Assembly: GCA_002351535.1 (NCBI GenBank)
Contig: DEGR01000049.1
Location: 249-27,545 of the forward strand
Reading direction: 5' to 3'
DNA: 27,297 bases
DNA from: Lachnospira sp. UBA2821
GTDB lineage: Bacteria > Bacillota > Clostridia > Lachnospirales > Lachnospiraceae
Position numbers and translations under genes: made by a program. Each line of letters starts with the position of its first letter. The stretch's first letter is position 1. This document shows positions 22,533 through 27,297 of the stretch, piece by piece. A model generated the notes under the pieces. It had not been told where the DNA came from, did no database searches, and saw nothing but the letters and a program-made list of their open reading frames with translations.

Positions 22533-24608
22533 CTAAGCTTCAGGTTTGAAACCAATGCTGGTCTTAAGTATCAATTTATCAAATAACATAAACATTGCAG
22601 GAAGTATGAATGCTACAACCAAAAGACTGATTATTGCTCCTCTTGCAAGAAGTACACAAAGTGAACTAATCATATCAATACTTGAATACAAACCTACTCC
22701 GAATGTTGCTGCAAAGAAACTAAGTGCACTTACTATAACTGACTGTATTGAACTGTTCATAGCTGATGCTATTGCCTCTTTCTTATCTGCACCATTATGT
22801 CTTGCCTTCTTATATTTGTTAGTAATAAGTATCGCATAATCGACCGTAGCACCAAGCTGTATAGTACCGATTACGATTGATGCAATAAACGGAAGAACCG
22901 TTCCTGTATAAGAAGGTATACCCATATTAATGAATATCGCAAATTCTATGACTGCTACAAGTATTACCGGAAGTGATACCGACTTAAGTACAATTGCTAT
23001 AATTAAGAATATTAATACAATTGATACAGTACTTACTGTCTTAAAATCTTTATCCGTAATCTTTATCAGATCCTGTGTACAAGGTGCTTCACCAATAAGC
23101 ATTGCCTTGTCATCATATTTTGATATTACTTTCTTAATCTCATCACACTGTTCATTAACTTCATCCGATGCTGTCTTATACTCTGACATTATAAATACAA
23201 GTTTGTATTTTCCATTCTCAAGAATACTCTTAACTTTATCAGGAAGCATCTCTGTAGGTGTTGATGCATCAAATACATTGTCGCTTCCTACCGCAAGTTT
23301 AACTCCCTTAATGTCATTAATCTCTTCTATCATCTTGTTCATATCTTTAGATGAATTATTTGCATCAGCCATAACGATATGGGTTGCTCCCATGTTATAC
23401 TGTTCTTCAAGTTTTTCATTAGCCATTATACTTTCAAGATTCTTTGGAAGTGTTCCTGCAAGGTCGTAATATACCTTATTGTGATTATATCCGTATAATG
23501 CAGGTGGAAGTATAAGTATAAATAATACAATAAAGAAAACATATTTGTTAGTTACGAATTTACCTATCTTATTAAACTGTGGAATAATATTTCTATGTCT
23601 CGTTTTCTCTATAGCCTTGTCAAATACAAGTATCATTGAAGGAAGTATTGTTACACATCCTATAACTCCGAATACTACGCCTTTTGCCATTACTATTCCA
23701 AGGTCCATACCAAGTGTAAATGTCATGAAACACATTGCAACGAATCCGGCAACTGTTGTGATTGAGCTTCCTACAACTGATGTAATTGTACTTGCAATCG
23801 CATGTGCCATCGCTCTGTTCTTATCATCAACGTATTTTTCCTGATACTCCTGATAACTGTGCCACAGGAATATTGAATAGTCCATGGTAACTGCGAGCTG
23901 AAGAACCGCCGCTAATGCCTGGGTTATAAATGATATCTCGCCGCCAATAAAGTTCGTTCCAAGGTTATATACAATAGCCATTCCAATACTTAACAGGAAC
24001 AAAACCGGTATAAGAAATGAATCCATAGTAAGCGCAAGCACTACTGCTGAAAGTCCTGCTGCAATAACAACATACATTACAGCCTCGCTGTTACTTATCT
24101 TCTTAATATCTGTAACAACTGCTGACATTCCACTTATAAGGCACTGCTGCTTTGTCATGCCTCTTATCTTCTCTATGGCTTCCATAGTTTCATCTTCTGA
24201 CATTGCTGTGCTAAATGTAATCATCATAAGCTGGCTGTTCTTATCAGCATTGCTTATTGCCTTCTTAACCTCATCCGGAAGTATATCTATAGGCATCGAT
24301 GTATCTGCAACACTGCCATACCATATTACATCCTTTACAGCTTTAATATCTTTAATCTTTTTCTCAAGCTTTGATATATCCTTATCTTCCATATTATCAA
24401 TGACGCACACGGAAAATGCTCCGGTTCCGAATTCGTCTTTAAGAATATCCTGCCCCTTCATTGTATCAATGTCTTTAGGAAGGTAAGAAAGAATATCGTA
24501 ATTAATTCTTGTATTGAAATATCCTATCGCCGATGGTATGAGCAATAAGAAACTCAGAATAAGAATTGGTACTCTTAACTTCACTATCTTTTTACCAAGC
24601 TTAATCAT
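22533..24608 (-). CDS. MMPL/RND-type transporter
   Basis: This 691-residue membrane transporter has two homologous halves: one helix, an extracytoplasmic domain, then five or six helices. The halves share NYDILSYLPKD (36-46)/YYDLAGTLPKN (380-390) and ILPDEVKKAI/MLPDKVKSIL. The proton-relay positions of MMPL proteins are kept as Asp-Tyr pairs in TMDYSIFLWHSY (D243-Y244) and TVDYAILITNKY (D590-Y591). MMPL proteins export lipids, siderophores or other hydrophobic envelope molecules with proton motive force; the substrate here is unknown. GGAGT lies six nt before the ATG. It is the first gene of an operon with the heptad-rod gene, divergent from and probably controlled by the TetR gene. Confidence 0.93.
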   Translation of the reverse strand: MIKLGKKIVKLRVPILILSFLLLIPSAIGYFNTRINYDILSYLPKDIDTMKGQDILKDEFGTGAFSVCVIDNMEDKDISKLEKKIKDIKAVKDVIWYGSVADTSMPIDILPDEVKKAISNADKNSQLMMITFSTAMSEDETMEAIEKIRGMTKQQCLISGMSAVVTDIKKISNSEAVMYVVIAAGLSAVVLALTMDSFLIPVLFLLSIGMAIVYNLGTNFIGGEISFITQALAAVLQLAVTMDYSIFLWHSYQEYQEKYVDDKNRAMAHAIASTITSVVGSSITTVAGFVAMCFMTFTLGMDLGIVMAKGVVFGVIGCVTILPSMILVFDKAIEKTRHRNIIPQFNKIGKFVTNKYVFFIVLFILILPPALYGYNHNKVYYDLAGTLPKNLESIMANEKLEEQYNMGATHIVMADANNSSKDMNKMIEEINDIKGVKLAVGSDNVFDASTPTEMLPDKVKSILENGKYKLVFIMSEYKTASDEVNEQCDEIKKVISKYDDKAMLIGEAPCTQDLIKITDKDFKTVSTVSIVLIFLIIAIVLKSVSLPVILVAVIEFAIFINMGIPSYTGTVLPFIASIVIGTIQLGATVDYAILITNKYKKARHNGADKKEAIASAMNSSIQSVIVSALSFFAATFGVGLYSSIDMISSLCVLLARGAIISLLVVAFILPAMFMLFDKLILKTSIGFKPEA

Positions 24609-24634
24609 GAAATCACTCCTTTAAATTTTTGATA

Positions 24635-24663
24635 TTGACCATTGGTCATTTCCTTGATATAAT
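24635..24663 (+). promoter_or_regulatory. Promoter of the tetR gene
   Basis: TTGACC (24635-24640), 17 bp, TATAAT (24658-24663). The -35 is part of the left operator. The start would fall near 24670, inside the opposing promoter. Confidence 0.85.
24636..24648. promoter_or_regulatory. TetR operator O1
   Basis: TGACCATTGGTCA, a perfect odd-centred palindrome, identical to O2. It overlaps the -35 of the tetR promoter and lies at the start of the MMPL transcript. Confidence 0.85.
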
Positions 24664-24691
24664 TTATAACATATAAATGACCATTGGTCAA
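24663..24691 (-). promoter_or_regulatory. Promoter of the MMPL/heptad-protein operon
   Basis: On the minus strand, TTGACC (24686-24691), 17 bp, TATAAA (24663-24668). Its -35 is part of the right operator. It faces and overlaps the tetR promoter; the two -10 elements touch. Confidence 0.82.
24678..24690. promoter_or_regulatory. TetR operator O2
   Basis: A second exact copy of TGACCATTGGTCA, 42 bp centre to centre from O1, four helical turns. The flanks are mirror-like (ATAT before O1, ATAT after O2). Confidence 0.85.
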
Positions 24692-24726
24692 TATTATTTA
24701 GAATTTTTTTAGAAACGAGGTTTAAC

Positions 24727-25329
24727 ATGGGAAAACTTGAATTAAATAAAAAAATTAAAAAAGATTCCCTTCTTGATTCAGCATTTTCATTGTTTACATC
24801 AAAAGGAATCAATAAAACTTCTATATCAGATATAGTTGAAAAGTCCGGAGTTGCAAAAGGTACTTTCTACTTATATTTTAAGGACAAGTATGATATACGC
24901 AACAAACTTATATCACATAAAGCCGGCCAGTTGTTTGATATTGCTGAAAAAGAAATGATTAAGGCAAATATTACAGACCTTCCCGAACAGATTATATTCA
25001 TATGCGACAATATACTTAATCAGTTATGTGAAAATCAGTCATTGCTCACATTTATATCAAAAAACCTGAGTTGGGGAATATTTAAGAATTCATTAGGAAA
25101 TGCAAATGATGACGATATCAGTTTTGCTGACATTTACAACAGACTGGTCAGCAGAGACGATTATGAAATAGATAGTCCCGAGATAATGCTATACATGATA
25201 ATAGAACTTGTAAGTTCAACCTGTTACAGTTCTATATTATATGAAGAACCTGTTCCTATAGAACAATTAAAACCATATATATACGACACAATTAAACATA
25301 TAATAAGAAGACATGTAACTCCACTATAA
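24727..25329 (+). CDS. TetR-family repressor of the MMPL locus
   Basis: The 200-residue protein has a TetR-type helix-turn-helix (about 12-58): LLDSAFSLFTSKGINKTSIS, DIVEKSGVAKGTFYLYF and KDKYDIRNKL. A helical ligand/dimer domain without recognisable ligand motif follows. GAGG lies six nt before the ATG. The divergent arrangement with the MMPL gene and the two identical palindromes between them make it almost certainly the repressor of both units, released by some envelope-active compound (inference). Confidence 0.93.
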   Translation: MGKLELNKKIKKDSLLDSAFSLFTSKGINKTSISDIVEKSGVAKGTFYLYFKDKYDIRNKLISHKAGQLFDIAEKEMIKANITDLPEQIIFICDNILNQLCENQSLLTFISKNLSWGIFKNSLGNANDDDISFADIYNRLVSRDDYEIDSPEIMLYMIIELVSSTCYSSILYEEPVPIEQLKPYIYDTIKHIIRRHVTPL

Positions 25330-25351
25330 TATAATATGCATCGTAAAATAC

Positions 25352-25400
25352 AAAAGGCTGTGCACATAACGATTTGTCATCGTATGTGTACAGCCTTTTT
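25352..25400. terminator. Bidirectional terminator between tetR and the Big_2 gene
   Basis: AAAAGGCTGT and ACAGCCTTTT bound a long hairpin extended by CACATA/TATGTG and CGAT/ATCG. T runs follow on both strands, so it serves both converging genes. Confidence 0.9.
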
Positions 25401-25417
25401 ATATATAATTATTTTAA

Positions 25418-26443
25418 CTATTTTATCCTTAGCGTAATCGTCGCTTTAGCCCTACTGTTATCCTTTGAAATAGCTGTTATTTTAACGTTTTTTCCTCTTC
25501 CTGCTTTCTTCGTAACTACAACTCCTTTTGAATTAACAGTTGCATACTTTGTATTACTGCTCTTCCATGTAACTTTTTTATTAGCTGCATTTGATGGAGT
25601 AATAACGGCTGCCAGCTTCACTGATTTGCCTGCCGTAACTGTAGTTTTAGAAGCTTTGATTTTGAGCTTAGTAACTTTTGTTGTATTGGCAGCTATATTT
25701 AATATTACTGTATTCGAAACACCACTGCCATCTTTTGCCGTTGCTGTAATTTTTACAGTTTTTCCTGCTCCGGCTGATTTTATTGTTACATTTCCTTTGG
25801 AATCAATGGCTGCATATTTCATATTACTGCTCTTCCATGTAACCTGCCTGTTGGTCACGTTTGAAGGATATATTGTAGTAGATAATTTGAAACTGCTTCC
25901 AACTTTAATGATATTAGGTATACCTGTAATCCTTATATACTCTACCTTTGGATTTGTGATTGTTATATTGCATGTGCATGAAATATCGGAGTTATAATTG
26001 CTTGTTGCCGTAATAGTGACTTTGCCCGGTCTTTTAGCTTTAACAATGCCTTTTTTATCAACCGTAGCTATATTTTCGTCACTACTTGTCCAAGTAACGG
26101 TTTTATCTAAAGCCGTTTTTGGTTCAACAGTTGGAATTAATTTGTAAGATTTGCCTGTTGTTAAAGCTAATGTTGTAACATCCAAAGAAATATTAGTAAC
26201 AGGACCCAATACATCTATAATACAGTAATCATACAATTCATCAGTATTGTCCTCGGTGACATAAATGTATGCTCTACCTATTCCTGTAGCAGTAACTGTA
26301 CCGTTCTCATCAACTTTAGCAATTGAATCATCACTACTTACCCAAGTGAGATTTTCTTTTGACACTTCATTTGATAAAATTTCAGTTTCTAAATTTATAG
26401 ATTCATTCATCTGAATATTTTTTTTAGGTTCTGTAATATTTAC
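25418..26443 (-). CDS. Big_2 Ig-like repeat half of a frame-split surface protein
   Basis: Four bacterial Ig-like (Big_2) domains of about 80-90 residues each repeat the pattern LTWVSSDDSIAKVDENG-x-VTATGIG, TVTWTSSDENIATVDKKG, QVTWKSSNMKYAAIDSKG and KVTWKSSNTKYATVNSKG. The last two domains are the most alike, even in DNA. The first domain lacks its opening strand if translation starts at the ATG at 26410, which has no ribosome binding site. Read through from GTA at 26443 in the same frame it gains VNITEPKKNIQ, exactly the missing strand. So this is most likely the C-terminal part of the gene at 26440-27297, joined by a -1 shift at the A7 run. Such proteins are secreted or cell-surface adhesion or stalk modules. 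It ends in an Arg/Lys-rich strand and has no sortase signal. Confidence 0.75.
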   Translation of the reverse strand, partial: VNITEPKKNIQMNESINLETEILSNEVSKENLTWVSSDDSIAKVDENGTVTATGIGRAYIYVTEDNTDELYDYCIIDVLGPVTNISLDVTTLALTTGKSYKLIPTVEPKTALDKTVTWTSSDENIATVDKKGIVKAKRPGKVTITATSNYNSDISCTCNITITNPKVEYIRITGIPNIIKVGSSFKLSTTIYPSNVTNRQVTWKSSNMKYAAIDSKGNVTIKSAGAGKTVKITATAKDGSGVSNTVILNIAANTTKVTKLKIKASKTTVTAGKSVKLAAVITPSNAANKKVTWKSSNTKYATVNSKGVVVTKKAGRGKNVKITAISKDNSRAKATITLRIK

Positions 26444-27297
26444 TTTTTTTGTGGGTTCAATGAAGTATCTTTGTAAGAAAAGATGCTAAAGTAAAAAGTA
26501 TAAGGTTCTCCATTATAATTTTCTCCAACTAAGTTTTTTAATTTATATTTATAGTCGGTGCAAATTTTATCATTGTTTAAATTTGTCAAATCATATTTTG
26601 AAAATGTACAGTTATAAGTTACTATACAGTAATTATAATTGTAATCTTTTCCATCAATAGAAATTTTGTCAGAGAAGTTATTGTATTCTAAATTTGTAAC
26701 AAAAAATGGTGAATCTGTGGATGTTTTTTCAAACTTAGAAATATCAATAGATGCTTTTTTAGTAGGATCTTTTAATGTAAGATTATCATTGTATTTCAAA
26801 GATACTTTAATGCTTTTTCCATCAAAATCGTAGAGATCATAACTAATTGGATTTGATGATATTAAAAAAGGATAAGTTATATCTGGCTCAATTACAAATT
26901 TGTCAGACATTGATATTAAAGAGCCATCTTTTCCAAGGATCCTAATTCTATAAGTGTTTTGTGTGTTTTGGACATAAGAAAATATAAATAAATCCTTTTC
27001 ATCACCTGGTAATATGTTTGCTTTATCAATATTATACCAAAAACCTTTGACTATTTGCGATGGATATTCATAGTAATAGCGTAATTCAACAGTGTAACCT
27101 TCGTTAACTAAAGATGTTAGAGATGTGTTATTATAAGATATTTCTATAAATGTATCATTATCTTCATTTACATACCGAAGTCCTACCCAAAGGTCTTCTA
27201 TTCCATCACCGTCAATATCACCATCAGCATTATATAAAGCTAACTCCTTTTCTGGTTCTGTTTCTACTTCTTCATCTGCAAATGCAATGTTAGTTGT
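26440..27297 (-). CDS. N-terminal part of a secreted Big_2 protein, 5' end off the window
   Basis: The frame is open from the right edge to a TAA at 26440-26442 (285 codons plus stop). The first visible residues, TTNIAFADEEVE, look like the end of a signal peptide with an AFA cleavage site. Next comes NADGDIDGDGIEDLWVG, an EF-hand/dockerin-type calcium loop. The rest is beta-rich with many Tyr, Asn and Asp (YTVELRYYYEYP, TYRIRILGKDGSL) and no family I recognise. It ends LNPQKK at a slippery A7 run, immediately followed by the stop; the -1 frame continues into Big_2 domains. The region is by eye richer in A and T than the neighbouring operons. An internal ATG at 26910 is not a likely start because the frame continues upstream without a stop. 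Confidence 0.75.
   Translation of the reverse strand, partial: TTNIAFADEEVETEPEKELALYNADGDIDGDGIEDLWVGLRYVNEDNDTFIEISYNNTSLTSLVNEGYTVELRYYYEYPSQIVKGFWYNIDKANILPGDEKDLFIFSYVQNTQNTYRIRILGKDGSLISMSDKFVIEPDITYPFLISSNPISYDLYDFDGKSIKVSLKYNDNLTLKDPTKKASIDISKFEKTSTDSPFFVTNLEYNNFSDKISIDGKDYNYNYCIVTYNCTFSKYDLTNLNNDKICTDYKYKLKNLVGENYNGEPYTFYFSIFSYKDTSLNPQKK
26443..26449 (-). other. Candidate -1 slippery heptamer A-AAA-AAG
   Basis: In the zero frame the codons are CAA AAA AAG TAA, so the heptamer is correctly phased for -1 slippage and abuts the stop codon. It is the same heptamer used in E. coli dnaX. I see no upstream Shine-Dalgarno-like stimulator or clear downstream hairpin, so an indel is equally possible. 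Confidence 0.45.

Noticed and set aside
22930..23469. Plus-strand frame of 179 residues opposite the MMPL gene
   Set aside because: Antisense shadow of membrane-protein codons, with no ribosome binding site or promoter.
24636..24690. CRISPR-like or mobile-element repeats because of two identical 13-bp palindromes
   Set aside because: There are only two copies, placed exactly over divergent promoters next to a tetR gene; operators explain them fully.
25374..25997. A 207-residue plus-strand frame rich in Phe, Val and Leu
   Set aside because: Mirror of the Big_2 repeats on the minus strand. Its start lies in the terminator hairpin region and it lacks a ribosome binding site.

Overview
This window looks like a low-GC Firmicutes chromosome segment, most likely from a motile member of the Lachnospiraceae (order Eubacteriales). 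The evidence is AT-rich DNA, a flagellin whose export chaperone FliS ends in a lachnospiraceal-type tail, paired luxS and mtnN, a DUF1858 protein, YwmB-like and GdpP proteins, the gdpP-rplI-dnaB and rpsF-ssb-rpsR operons, and strong GGAGG ribosome binding sites. Most genes lie on the minus strand. The exceptions are luxS-mtnN, a small ferredoxin and a tetR regulator. No rRNA, tRNA, insertion sequence, prophage or CRISPR array was seen.

Layout from left to right. (1) 1-1156 is a membrane-anchored unknown protein running off the left edge, behind a long AT-rich regulatory leader. (2) 1398-7064 is a late flagellar block: a 1099-residue repeat protein with a FliK-like C-terminus, then flagellin, FliS and a YcxB-like membrane protein. 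Both the giant gene and flagellin have sigma-28 (FliA/SigD) type promoters with the same geometry. (3) 7093-9302 holds a predicted NYN/LOTUS ribonuclease, divergent from luxS-mtnN, which recycles S-adenosylhomocysteine and makes AI-2. (4) 9391-11496 holds small conserved genes: an unknown 130-residue protein, a YwmB-like secreted protein, a DUF1858 protein, and a 56-residue two-cluster ferredoxin. (5) 11603-17604 is core information processing: a MerR-type regulator, DnaB helicase, ribosomal protein L9, the c-di-AMP phosphodiesterase GdpP, then S18, SSB and S6. (6) 17672-19567 is a YtrA-type GntR regulator with its ABC ATPase and permease, and a clear palindromic operator. (7) 19660-25329 is a large envelope-export locus: an MMPL transporter, a partner protein built of xxxLxxG heptads, and a divergent TetR regulator. 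Its two identical operators overlap face-to-face promoters. (8) 25418-27297 is a secreted protein with an EF-hand-like motif and bacterial Ig-like (Big_2) repeats. It is split by a -1 frame change at an A7 run and is cut by the right edge.

The parts most worth attention are the giant sigma-28-controlled flagellar repeat protein, the TetR/MMPL/heptad-rod locus with its interlocked promoters, and the slippery-site frame change in the Big_2 protein. Also of interest are the promoter embedded in a terminator ahead of rpsF and the 14-bp inverted repeat that brackets the promoter of the MerR-type gene. All identifications are by eye from motifs and family knowledge; no database search was run.
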